Source: Diphasiastrum complanatum
Taxonomy: Eukaryota > Streptophyta > Lycopodiopsida > Lycopodiales > Lycopodiaceae
Direction: 5' to 3'
Length of the DNA: 64,000 nucleotides
NCBI GenBank assembly: GCA_029204225.1
Contig: CM055097.1
Coordinates: forward strand, 1,285,414 to 1,349,413
In this document: piece by piece, positions 33,868 through 46,957 of the stretch
How the letters are laid out: every line of letters begins with the position of its first letter
Position numbering within the stretch: the stretch's first letter is position 1
Translations under genes and position numbers: made by a program
Notes under the pieces: generated by a model
Told to the model about the DNA's origin: nothing
Seen by the model: the letters and a program-made list of their open reading frames with translations, nothing else
Databases searched by the model: none

Positions 33868-36780
33868 TTGATCCAAGAGATCAAGGTCAAGAATAGATAC
33901 AAGTTTTTGTCCACACTTCTGTTTTGTTTTATTGCGCATTGCTACAGATTATTCATCTTGATCTTTTTACTGGTAACTGATACACTTCCGATTCGCAACC
34001 ATCCGTTGCTAAACTTTCGCTGCTATTCCACATTTCGAACTTGATATCAGAGTTTTGTTTTTATCAGATCTCTACTAATCCGATATCAATCCGATACTTC
34101 CACGGTATCCCACAGTTTTATGACATAGATCAGCTGTTGTAAAATATACATATTTGTTTATAAAATATTTAGGCAAATCAAAAAAGCATTTGGAATGTAC
34201 ATCAACAATTGTTTCCTCAGTACTGGCATTTTTACCTTTTTCACAACGGTCTGTGTCAATTGTTGTGCATTTGGCATACACATTCTTGGCATCTATATTT
34301 TTCTTTTTGAATATTGCATTGGTTTATTCAAACCAGGTAGACTTGAGACATCTTGAACTGAGTATGACGGACGTAACAAGCAATCTCAACAAGGTCTAAA
34401 CAAGGATGTTTTGTTCCGCAGTCAACACAAGAGGTGGCAAACACTATAAGATTACTTCGATGAGGACATTCAATTCTACAATGCCTACCTCAACACTCAA
34501 AACATCCGACAGACGGGATAACTCCATCACCACGCAAGTGCGACCAATACATTGGAATCGACGTTTTGTATGGACCCTCTACATAGTAAGAGAATCTACA
34601 TATGGCTCTTGGAGCATTGAAGAAGATGCAATTTCTAAAATCTCAACTAGATAAGTACTTGCAGTCATATTGCAATGCATCTTGCACAAAATAAAGATGT
34701 GATAGAATGTAAAATGTACAGTGAAATTCAATCACAAAGAAACAATCACTTAGAAAATTTCAATCAAAACCCCTTAAGAGTTCAATCAAATCCACTGAAA
34801 AGTTTCGTCAAACCCGCTCACTCTTGTTTGTACAAACTCCTTCTCTTATGCACCCCCCCAAATTGAAATTGAGAATTGGTGAATTGAAGTTCAATATTCC
34901 TCCCTTCCGGAATGGGTCAAAGATATGAATGTTATGTAGGATTTACTAAAAAACAGTAACTTGGTGATCAAACCTCCACAACTTTGACTTTAGGTGTCTG
35001 ATTGAGCCAAAAGTTCATTAGTAAGGTGATTTGATATAGTAGATGATATTCCTAGATGTTCAGTCCAAAATATGAAGGTTGGATATGAATTATCCAAAAA
35101 TAGTATTTTTTTGGACAACCTTGGTCAAATATGGTCAAACTCAATCAAAGGAAGCCAAATTTGGTGGTAATGACTTCTACTAGTTTAAATAAACATGCTT
35201 GCAATTTTTTGTCTAATTTGGACTCAAAACGAGGGAGATATTCCAGTTTGAAATTTTTTATCAAATCTGAGCCTCTTAGGGGGGGCCAAAAATTAAAAAA
35301 TTTCAAAACTTCTCAAAATCGTCCGAATTTAGGTTTGTTGTGTAGGGCTCAATGTGATGATATCGGAGGTACTTGATTTGTTGAATTTGGCTGAGCGGTT
35401 TGCAAGATATTGTTAGCCAAAGTTGACTGTTGACCAAGACTTGTTTAAAATGGTTTTTTTTTGGGAACCAAATTTGTTTCCCAAATTTAGATCATACGAT
35501 CAGACCCAAAAAAGGATAAGTTCGAATGGTGTGTTCACGTCCGATTTTTTTATGTTTTTTTTGAAACTAGGTCCGAGTGAGGACTCGCCCGAGGGAGAAT
35601 TTACGTTCGACTTAAGTTTACCTCCAACTAGGAGTACGTCTGATGGGTTGGGTGGAGTTACATCCGACAGGGAGACCCGAAGGGATTGCGTCGACAGGTT
35701 TTACAGTTTACGTCCAACAGAGGAGGGAAGGCAGGTTCGTCCGATGGCAGTGGTCAGGCCCGACGTCTTGGGTTTCTTGTTTGGGTTTGCGTCCGACGCG
35801 GAGGCCTTTTTTGCATCCGAAGGAATTTTTTGCGTCCGATGGGTAGGTGCCTCCAATGGGTAGTCGAAAGCGTTCGACGAGCAAGAGGCATGTGCGTCCG
35901 ATGGGCAAGACGGCCTTTTGTGCATCCGATGGTGGGCAGTGGTCAGGTGCGTCTGATGGCCAAGAGGGCTTTTTGTTTTGCATCCGATGGGTTGAGTAGG
36001 CGGACCTGAAGTAGTTACATCCGATGGCGGATCTGAAGCATGTGGGGTCAGGACTCAGATCCGAAGGGTTTATATCTGATTATTTTGCAGAGGTCAGATT
36101 TGATTGTTTTTGTAGGTCTGAGTTTGGGATTGGTTTACATCCGATGGGGAACCGAAGGCCTATTGTTGTTGTTCTGAAAGTACATTTGCTGCACCAGCAA
36201 GTAGTTTGTGCGATGAGGAGACTGGTTACGGAGTTCAAACTAAACAAGAGTCCAAATCAATGGAAGCTGTTTGGTAACTGTGTATTACATTAAAGGTAAC
36301 AGTGATGGCCTTGAGGAGGGTGTGCATTTCTACAAGCGGCACATATCAACGAAAAAACTCGCTGGGAACCTTTCAGATGCATTCAGGAAGCATACATTGC
36401 AAAGAGATATTGCATTTGAACTCAAATCTAAATTGGAAGCAAATGCTTCCTATCGATTTTGTGCGGGGACTTAAGCTAAAGAAACCTTTTCTTCAGCTTA
36501 TAATTGTGAATGATGACTCGTGGTTGCAGATCCGAGTTTTCTCAGTCTATGTCTTAGTGTTTTTCTTGTTTAGAGCCAAATGGTCGTTCTATATTTGAGT
36601 GCAAACCTGAGTGCAGGTTGTATCCGAGTTTGCAAATATTAGTAGATCCGAATGGTCTGCCTGCAAATGTTTCTTGCAGGGTTTATGTTAAAACAGACAG
36701 CGTTTGTGTAGTCACCTGAATGGTGAGTGAAACATTTTCAAAGTAGCAGACTCATGACATTTGTGAGTTGTGGTTTTCAA
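33868..36780. other. Intergenic; TCCGATGG motif cluster at 35,640-36,150
   Basis: No gene is recognised. At 35,640-36,150 the string (G/C)(A/G)TCCGATGG recurs a dozen or more times at irregular spacing within G-rich sequence. The same motif is at 18,000-18,120 and 21,135-21,390. A weakly coding-like frame at 36,271-36,474 (KKLAGNLSDAFRKH) cannot be assigned. Confidence 0.45.
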
Positions 36781-36797
36781 GCCGGGCAACGGCGCCA
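36781..36797 (-). mobile_element. Retroelement primer-binding site (tRNA-Asp type)
   Basis: On the minus strand TGGCGCCGTTGCCCGG, the primer-binding site widely used by plant Ty3/gypsy elements. It lies one base inside an LTR end (...AAACA at 36,799). Confidence 0.65.
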
Positions 36798-36798
36798 A

Positions 36799-37250
36799 TG
36801 TTTGCAGATTCTGTACAAGACATAATCCATTATTCTCTTCACTCAACCATTCAACCACTCATCTTGTTGTAGTGTAGTTCTTTCCCACCTCCACCCTTCC
36901 CACCGAGCTCGAACCTTAAGCTTGCAATAAATATCCTCAACCCAAAAACCAATCAAGAAACCAGCACAAAACCAACCACAAAGAAGCTTGCAAATAAACC
37001 TCCTCACAAAGATCCTCAAGAGTCATCCAGAAACCAAACTACTACAAACACAAGCATGCAACCCAGCCCAAGATTCATCAAGGGACACATTCAAACCATG
37101 GCTCTAGCAGGAGACAAGAAACAAAGAACTAAAGAGCTATTTACACCAAAGAAATGCCAAGAAAGGAAAAAACAAACCAGATCAAAGCTTATCTACAACA
37201 TTTACATTTTCAAACAAGAACACAAAGAAGCAAATCAACCATCTACATTA

Positions 37251-37283
<33 letters not shown>

Positions 37284-37304
37284 GGGAGAGAGCTTGGATC
37301 TTGT

Positions 37305-37362
<58 letters not shown>

Positions 37363-37740
37363 TAGAAGAGAGGGGAGAGAGCTTGGATCTTCCAAGAAGA
37401 AGAGAAGAAGAAGAGGGAGAGAGAGAGATCAAGAACCAAGAAGTGCTCATTGGGCCATGGGGTTACACACTCAAGATGCCACGACCCTCTCAACTTATTG
37501 TTAATGTTGGCCTTAAGAAATCTGCCAACATTCAGATTTTTCCATTTTAGGCTTCTAACCAATCTACGGTTCAAATACAAAACTATTAATGATCTTGTAA
37601 TTGTAAAATTAGAATAACATAAGATCATCCACCAGCTTTATAAGGAAGTGTTATGTGGTGTATGTCGATGAATAAACGATAACATAATTATGGTTTCTGA
37701 TATGCACGTCAAGCTTAGCGACAGTCTTAATTTGTTATAT
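36799..37740 (-). mobile_element. Probable Ty3 5' LTR, minus strand (outer end uncertain)
   Basis: The inner end is fixed by the adjacent primer-binding site. CTTTATAAGG at 37,636-37,645 (minus CCTTATAAAG) is a fitting TATA box. (GA)n and (GT)n tracts lie within at 37,251-37,360. No polyprotein is seen on the internal side, and the outer boundary is a guess. Confidence 0.4.
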
Positions 37741-37812
37741 GTGTATTCAATTTATTTATCACATGTTGCTCTCTAATTTTATTTGTGATCCACTGTTACT
37801 TGAACTAGCGGC

Positions 37813-38478
37813 TACAATGCATGTCCCATTTGTGGCGAGTATCTGCAAGCACGTCGCTCACAACATCTACGAAAGATGGTTTATGATGGCCCCACTCGAT
37901 ACCTTCCACCCGATTACCCTATGCGTGATGGGCTCCCCACGCCACGAAGGTACAAAATATATTTGGGCCAATTACTGTCATTTATTTTTTTAACAGTTAC
38001 TCTCTCTAGATCTATTCTAACGATAATCTAAACTAAATGTGTGTGCTTGTTTGTTAATATTGTAGGCAAGTGATTGGCTTCCAATTTGAAGATCCAATCA
38101 AGATCTAGGGCGACTCCCTCCTGGCATGACGAGGTTGTCAATATTTCATGAAGTTCCATATTGGGGGGAATTGTTGATAAACCATCTTCTAGACCCAATG
38201 CACATATTTAAGAATGTAGGGAGCACAATTTGGGGGCACTTGATCAGTGTCAAAGATAAAAAAGATGCACAAGATGACTTAAAAGAAATGGAAAGATGGC
38301 CGATTTATGGCCACAAACAGTGGGAAATTCAATTGTCCTCGCAAAGGCTCCATGGATTTTCTTGAGGACAGAAGAGAAGGTTGTAAATAAGGCAATAGCC
38401 TCATTTCGAACTCCGACAAGACACATGCAATGCCTAAACGGTGCCTTCACAAGGGACAACAAGCTAAGTGGACTAAAG
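37813..38478 (+). pseudogene. CACTA transposase (TNP2 family) fragment, interrupted
   Basis: A TNP2-like transposase of CACTA (En/Spm) elements. The first exon (37,813-37,949) encodes NACPICGEYLQARRSQHLRK and RYLPPDYPMR, the Cys-rich region with C-P-x-C. An intron with GTACAA...TTGTAG borders (37,950-38,065) follows. Then come MTRLSIFHEVPYW, LLDPMHIFKNV (the conserved D-x-M-H-I-x-K-N-V transposase block), and after a frame change APWIFLRTEEK, FRTPTRHMQCLNGAFT and DNKLSGLK. The frame is cut at 38,478 by a TRIM insertion and resumes at 39,185 with SND. Internal stops and shifts indicate it is dead. No CACTA terminal repeats were found. Confidence 0.8.
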
Positions 38479-39179
38479 TGTAGGAATTCGGTGGGCCTTC
38501 AAAGGATGCAACTTAACCTTTCTAGTTCAGAGGTTGCACCAAAATCATAGAGCCTTTTGCCCCTTCCGTGAGCCGCATTCCGGGATCCCGTCCCTGGACG
38601 CCTAGCCACCCACAAATCCAAATGCTCTCCCTTACCCGCAAAGGGGCTGGTACCAGGGGACATTAAACACTTAGACATTTACCACTTATATCCACTTTGA
38701 ACAAAGTCCCACTTCAACTTATGGGATTTCTTTGAGCATGGGCTGTGGCTCCACTTTGCCATTCCTCCTCCTCAAAGTGGGGCACAGGCTCCATTTTGCC
38801 ATTCCTCTCCCTCAAAGTGGGGCACAGGTCACGTTGCCTGCTCTGATACCATGTAGGAATTTGGTGGGCCTTCAACGGATACAACTTAACCTTCTAGTTC
38901 AGAGGTTGCACCGTGATGCAACTTAACCTTTCTGGTTCAAAGGTTGCACCAAAATCATGGAGCCTTTTGCCCCTTCCGTGAGCCGTGTTCTGGGATCCCG
39001 TCCCCGGACGCCTAGCTGCCCACGAATCCAAATGCTCCCCCTTACCCGCAAAGGGGCTGGTACCATGAGACATTAAACACTTAGACATTTACCACTTAGA
39101 TCCACTTTGAACAAAGTCACACTTCTACTTATGGGATTTCTTTGAGCGTGGGTTGTGACTCCACGTTGTCATTCCAACA
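38479..39179 (-). mobile_element. TRIM retrotransposon with 5-bp target duplication
   Basis: A 701-bp element with TG...CA ends (TGTAGGAAT / ATTCCAACA on the plus strand), flanked by TAAAG at 38,474-38,478 and 39,180-39,184. Minus-strand order: LTR 39,179-38,852, primer-binding site TGGTATCAGAGC (initiator tRNA-Met) at 38,851-38,840 directly abutting the LTR, about 75 bases internal with GAGGAGGAGGAA as polypurine tract, then LTR 38,766-38,479. The first LTR has an extra internal duplication of about 40 bases. No coding region exists: a terminal-repeat retrotransposon in miniature. It sits inside the CACTA transposase. Confidence 0.85.
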
Positions 39180-39184
39180 TAAAG

Positions 39185-39512
39185 TCTAATGATTGACATA
39201 AATTTTTACATGTTGGCTTGTTTTTTGACGTTGCCTCCAACTCAATATTGAACATTACATTTTATAACATGCCTTGTTTCATGATCTCATTGCACATATA
39301 TGTATCTCAATGACCAGATTGTTTTTGTGCATGCTTGCATTCATAATAGCGAAAAAAAAATGCAAAAATGGATTTCAGATATGAAGAGGCTAAGGCCAGT
39401 AGACAAACCGCTCGAGCCACTTTTAGACGAGGGCATAGAAGGACTTCTAACATCACAGTTGGCCTCAACATACTACTTTTAGCCTACGGTAGAAGTTTCA
39501 AGCAGTTTTGCG
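39185..39512 (+). other. Continuation of the CACTA fragment, then unassigned
   Basis: The first bases restore the transposase frame after the TRIM (SND, then a stop where related proteins have a Trp or Cys). The rest, including a coding-like frame at 39,300-39,482, is not recognised. Confidence 0.4.
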
Positions 39513-42500
39513 ATGAAAAACATGGGAGAGTCCATTTTGAGTGAAAGTAGCAAATTGGACGGGATTTCCAACTATGCAGTGTGGAAATTCAAAATGAAAA
39601 ACATACTGATGGAGAAAGACGTGTGGGAAGTCATCACAGGTGATGAGAGAAGGTCGCCAAATGAAGTGGACATCAAAGTATTCGATAAGAAGGTGAGGAA
39701 AGCTTTGACCTTCATTATCTTGTCAGTGAAGGATCACATCATTACCCACATTTGTGATGTTGTTACACCCAGACAGGCATGGGATGTGCTAAAGGAGCAG
39801 TTCGAGACGCCAAATCCGTCTAGAATCATGTTTCTGAAGTCAAAACTGAATAGTGCCTGCATGGAACAAGGAGAGCACATTCAAAGTTATATGACCAGAA
39901 TCAAGACAATGAGGGATGAACTGCATTCTATTGGTGAGTGCATACGTGATGTGGAGCTGGTGCACAATGTATTGTGTGGCATTGTAGAACCCTATCAGAT
40001 GTTTGTGAGCGGAATAGCATCAAGAGAAATATTGCCAACCTTTGACAAGCTCATACGAATCTTGATGCTGGAAGAGCAATGGCGAGAAATGGTGAAAGCT
40101 AGACGTCAAAATATTGACGATCAGGCACTTGCGACACGCCAAAAACAAGGCAAGGGCAAGGGCAAAAAGAAGTCTAAACAGCAATTTGCCAAGACTCAGG
40201 TGGATGAGGGATCTTCCAGTAAGACCAAAAAGAAAGGCAAGTGCTTCCATTGTGGTAAAAAGGGTCATTGGAAGAGTGAATGTCGAAAATTCCTGGCAGA
40301 ACAAGACAAGGGAAAATCAAAGCAAGCAGGTAACCTTGTCGATGAGGGTGAGATTGAAGACTCTAGCATCTTTATATCAGCATTGTCATCTAGTCAAGAT
40401 GATCAAGTGTGGTATATTGAATCGGGAGCCACAAGACACATGACAGGTAACAAGGATTGGTTCAGTAGCTTGAAACTATTGGATAATGCAACGTCCGTTT
40501 CACAAGCAAATGGTCATGGGTGCAAAATCAAGGGGATAGGCACTGTTTCAATCCAACTACCTAATGGCGAAAGCAGGATGATCAGGGAGGTACTTTACGT
40601 ACCAGGTTTGAAGAAAAATCTACTTTTTGTTGGAGTCATTACTGATCAAAAGTTGAAAGTAGAATTTGCCTATAATCGTTGCTTTGTGAAGGATGTGCAC
40701 CAAAAGTTCAAAGTTATTGCGGATGGAATAAGGGAGCCCAATACTAAATTGTACAGGTTGAATGCTACAATCAAGGGGCAACATGGACTTGTCTCGTCGA
40801 TTCCATCGCAAACTGAATTGTGGCATAAGAGACTTGGTCACTTGAACTTAGGAAGCCTCGATTTGATGAGGAAATTGGAAATGGTGAGAGGATTGCCTAC
40901 GATAGAAGACCACTTGAAATCGATGTGCGAATCATGCGTGTATGAGAAGCAGCATCGAGAGAAGTTCAATAAAGATGGTGTTGCAAGAGCAAAGAACATC
41001 CTGGATTTGATTCACACAGATTTATGCGGGCCTATGAGGACCATGTCCTTAGGTAAAGCCTTCTATTTCATGACCTTTATTGATGATATGTCACGTAAGA
41101 CGTGGATTTCTTGAAGAAGAAATCGGATGCATTTGACAATTTCAAGAGCTTCAACGCATTGGTCAAAAATTAGACAGGTAGGAAGATCATAGTTCTAAGA
41201 TCAGATAGTGGAGGTGAGTACAAGTCTAACGACTTCAATGATCTTTGTGATCAATGTGGGATCAAAAGACAATTTACGCAAGCTCATACTTCTGCTCTCA
41301 ATGGTGTAGTTGAGCGCAAGCATCGTACGATTGTAGAAAGTGCCATATCTATGCTAGCTGAGATGAAACTACCAAAAGATTTTTGGTCAGAAGCATGCAG
41401 TACGGCAGTCTATCTTCAAAATAGAAGTCCTGCCATTGCCATACCAAAGATAACACCTGAGGAGGCATTCGCGAAGAAAAAGCCAAAGGTGAACCACTTG
41501 CGAATCTTTGGATGTAAGGCCTTTGTACACATTCCTAAGGAAGAGAGACGTAAACTTGATGTGAAAGCTATCAAGTGAATATTTCTAGGATATGATGATA
41601 GTGTGAAGGGCTATAGATGTTTTAATCCAGTGGAAAACAAAATCCATGTAAGTCGTGATGTCATCTTTGATGAATCCAAGATGTATGAAGACAAGGATGC
41701 TGAAAAGATAGACACATCTAGTGGAAAAGATGGTATACTGAGAATACCTCCTGATGATGATCCATTTATTGACTTTCCAAGTGATGGACATGAGGATACG
41801 TCTCAAGATACTACTACTCAATCTCAAAAAGCAGGTTGGAGAGGTAGAGATAAACCTTTTGGTGCAAGAAGGATTGAAGTTGCAGGTGACAAATGCAAGG
41901 AGAAAGATGTATCATGGGATACATTCTCACCAGGAAGCCGATCACCTGACAGGAAGCTCCCTAAATGGTTTGAGAGATTGTTGGAGAGCCGCGACATGGA
42001 TGACTTTCTAGGATCATCTAGCCAGGGAGAGCTACGAAGATCAACACGAGAGAAGACACAACCTAAAAGGTATGAAGCAAATTATGTTCTCTTATCTAGC
42101 ATTATTCAAAGCAAAGAAGCTTCAACTTATGGTGAAGCAAATGATGATGACATTTGGGTCAAGGCCATGGGAGAGGAGATGGAGTCAATTGCTGAGCATA
42201 GCACATGGGACTTAGTAGAACCACTAGTTGACAAGAAATCCATTGGTTGCAAATGGGTGTACAGGACTAAGTACCATGCAAATGGAAGTATAGCAAAGCA
42301 CAAAGCAAGATTGGTGATCAAAGGGTATGCACAAAGTAAAGGGATCGACTATCTGGAGACATTTGTGCCAGTATGTAAGTGAAATACTCTATGTCTACTT
42401 GTTGCTTTAGCTTCATATTTTGGTTGGCCTTTGCATCAGATGGATGTGAAATCTGCTTTTCTAAATGGTGAGTTAGAAGAAGAAGTGTTCATGGATCAAC

Positions 42501-43203
42501 CTGAAGGCTTTGTAGCGAAAGGACAGGAAAATAAAGTATGTCGCTTGAAGGAAGCGCTTCATGGTCTTAAACAGGCACCACGTGCATGACATAGCAAGAT
42601 TTATGCCTACTTTTGTTCAAAGGGATGGTGAGAACACATTCTGATCCGAATCTATATGTCTTATGCTTTGATGGTATGGTTGCTTTGATTGCTCTTTATG
42701 TTGATGACTTGATTATTACGGAAATTAATCAAGAGATGATAGACATGATCAAGAAAGACCTCATGGAACAATTCGAGATGACAGATCTCAGCCTGATGCA
42801 TTATTGCCTTGGAGGACACAAAGTGGGTTTAACACAGGTGAAGTATGTCAAAGAGTTGCTGCACAAGTTCAGGTTGCAGGATTGCAATCCAGTGAATTAT
42901 TGAACCAGGTAAAAAGCTTTCTAAGCTTGATGAGTCACAGCCATTTGATACTACGCTATATAGGCAGTTAGTAGGAAGCTTGATTTACCTTACCACGACT
43001 AGACTAGATATATGCTATGTTGTTGGTATTGTAAGTCAGTTTATGGCAGCACCTACGGAAATGATTGGAAGGCAACTAAACGCATTTTGCATTACAAAAG
43101 ACACTTCAGATTATGGCTTGATTTACAAGAAGCATGAGGGTTTACCTGAGAGCTTAAGTAATCTTATAGTTGTGCCTAAAAGCATTCATTACTTTTTCAC
43201 TTA
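39513..43203 (+). pseudogene. Ty1/copia retrotransposon gag-pol, decayed (element 1)
   Basis: An intact 533-codon frame (39,513-41,114) holds Gag (residues 1-200, YAVWKFKMKNILMEKDVW), the zinc knuckle CFHCGKKGHWKSEC near residue 244, a protease motif WYIESGATRHMTG near 300 in which the catalytic Asp is Glu, the pre-integrase zinc site LWHKRLGHLN near 436, and the start of integrase HTDLCGPM. The frame then breaks. Integrase continues with VLRSDSGGEY and NGVVERKHRTIVES, then LRIFGCKAFVHIP. Reverse transcriptase follows: CKWVYRTKYHANGS, MDVKSAFLNGELEEEVF and LYVDD at 42,694-42,708. It stops before RNase H. Stops lie at about 41,171, 41,576, 42,380 and 42,588. No LTRs or primer site were found, so both ends are lost. 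Confidence 0.9.
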
Positions 43204-45000
<1,797 letters not shown>

Positions 45001-45345
45001 CTAGAGAGATATCATACAATAGACTATATAGGAAAAACAACCTTTTAATAGGACAATAGATAGCTTGAAATGAATGATAATAACTGAGGCATCAAACTTA
45101 CTTTGCCATGTTGTCTCCAAGCAATCCTCTAGTTCATATGAAAATGTGGATAATAAGTCCTTAGTTGCCGCTAGGGGATCAGTTTCAAGGGAGATACCAT
45201 GAACACAGATAGTCTGAGCTTTGTACTCCTGCTTTGCTTGCTCATGCATAGCTTGCGAGATCATCGCGGAATTCTGCTCTCGAGATGATTTAAGCAGGTC
45301 CACCCAAGATTTGATTGAGGATTGAATCTTCTCTTCCATTGGCTC
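45001..45345 (-). other. Unrecognised coding-like frame, minus strand
   Basis: About 110 codons with protein-like composition: KSWVDLLKSSREQNSAMISQ, QAKQEYKAQTICVHGI and LAATKDLLSTFSYELEDCLE. The middle resembles the short-motif region of LINE ORF1-type or phage-like adaptor proteins only vaguely. It ends where the plus-strand copia Gag begins, so it is probably a piece of another element. Confidence 0.25.
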
Positions 45346-46957
45346 TGGGTCTTGGCTCTGAGTCAAATTTAGGCTCAAGGTCGAATTCCAATTCTTCATC
45401 CTTCCAACCAAAGAAGAAGCTATTTTGCGGATACTACAAGAGAATTGGACATGAAATCAAAGACTGCAAAACTTTGAAATTTAACAATGAGAAGAAGAAG
45501 CAGTTCCAACAACAAGCAAATTCTGCTTCAACCAATTTTTCAACCTAGGATCAAGAGGAAGATAAAACAACTTTTATAATCAAGGTCGGAGAACAACAAG
45601 ATATGGATTCCTGGTATCTTGACTCTGGAGCAACACAACACATGATTGATCACCATCATGACTAGTTCAAATATTATAAATCTGTCACTCACTCTCGAGT
45701 TGTACAAGTTGGAGACAACTCATCACATTCGATCCAGGGTGAAGGAACAGTTAGGGTCAAATTTCAGAAAGGTGAATTCAAGCTGCTTTCCAATGTTCTC
45801 CACGTACCAAATTTGACCAAGAATCTACTCTCAGTTAGCAGAATCATTGATTCATGCCAAAAGGTCGAATTCGATGCAAACGACTGCACAATACTTGAAA
45901 AATCTCGCAAAATTCCAGCTTTTGAAAAAAGGAGTGACAATCTTTACAAACTCAGCCTCCAATAGTCAAGCTCTTCACACTTCTACTTCCGAATCATTTG
46001 ATATGCTTTGGCATTTCAGATTAGGCCATTTGAGCTTCAATGGTATTCAAAAAATGTCAACTCAAGGACTAGTACAATATCTGCCTTCTGTCAACAAGCC
46101 AACTTCTCCATGTGAAAGCTGTAAAATCTACAAGCATGCTAGAAGTTCTTTTATTTCTGACTCAGTTCATACTTCCAAAGCCTTGTTAGCTCTTGTACAT
46201 AGTGACATTTGTGGCCCGATACAAACTGCTTGCACAGAGGGAGCTCTTTATTTCCTAACCTTCATCGACGACTTCTCTTGGAAGACTACTAGCTATTTTC
46301 TAAAGAACAAATCAGAAACATCCAAGTTCTTCAAACAGTTCAAGGCATCAGCAAAAAATTTGACCCAGAGAAAAATCAAAGCTCTATGTTCAAATGGAGG
46401 AGAAGAATTTATCTCCATAGAATTTATCTCCAAATGGAGGAGAAGAATTTATCTCCACAGAATTTAAAAAATTCTGCAAGGCCAACGGAATACAACAACA
46501 ATTCACAACAAGCTACTCACCTCAGTCCAATGGTGTAGCTGAAAGGAAGAATCGGACACTCATTCTAAGTGCCAAGAGCATGTTGGCCCATGTCTCTCTT
46601 CCAAAGAAGTTCTGGGCATAAGCTATTACTACAGCGGCCTATTTGCAAAATTGATCCATCACCAAAGCCCTAGATGGCAAGACACCTTATGAGGTGTGGA
46701 CTTATGAGGTGTGGATAGGATCGAAATTATCACTCAAAAATATTAGAGTATTCGGATGCATTGCTTATGCACAGATTCCTGAAGGTCTCAGGAGGAAGCT
46801 GGACAACACAAGTAGAAAATCGATTTTTATTGGCTACTCTCCAGTTCACAAGGCATACAAGCTCTACAATCTGGACACAGAAAAGACATTCACAAGCATA
46901 GATGTCATTTTTCTGGAGGACAAATTTCTCGACCCCAAGGAAAAAGCTGCAGAAATT
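45346..46957 (+). pseudogene. Ty1/copia gag-pol fragment (element 2), broken by an LTR insertion
   Basis: It starts in Gag with a damaged zinc knuckle (CGYYKRIGHEIKDC; the second Cys is Tyr). Protease DSWYLDSGATQHMIDHH keeps its DSGA. The LSNVLHVPNLTKNLLSVS region follows, then pre-integrase LWHFRLGHLSFNGI and CESC. Integrase has LVHSDICGP, LTFIDDFSWKT and SNGGEEF. At about 46,388-46,465 a 51-base segment (AAATGGAGGAGAAGAATTTA...) is repeated in tandem inside the integrase. Next are PQSNGVAERKNRTL, several stops, and IRVFGCIAYAQIPEGLRRKL with VDVIFLED-like TSIDVIFLED. Element 2 ends abruptly at 46,957 where the LTR of element 3 begins; RT and RNase H are not seen. Confidence 0.9.
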
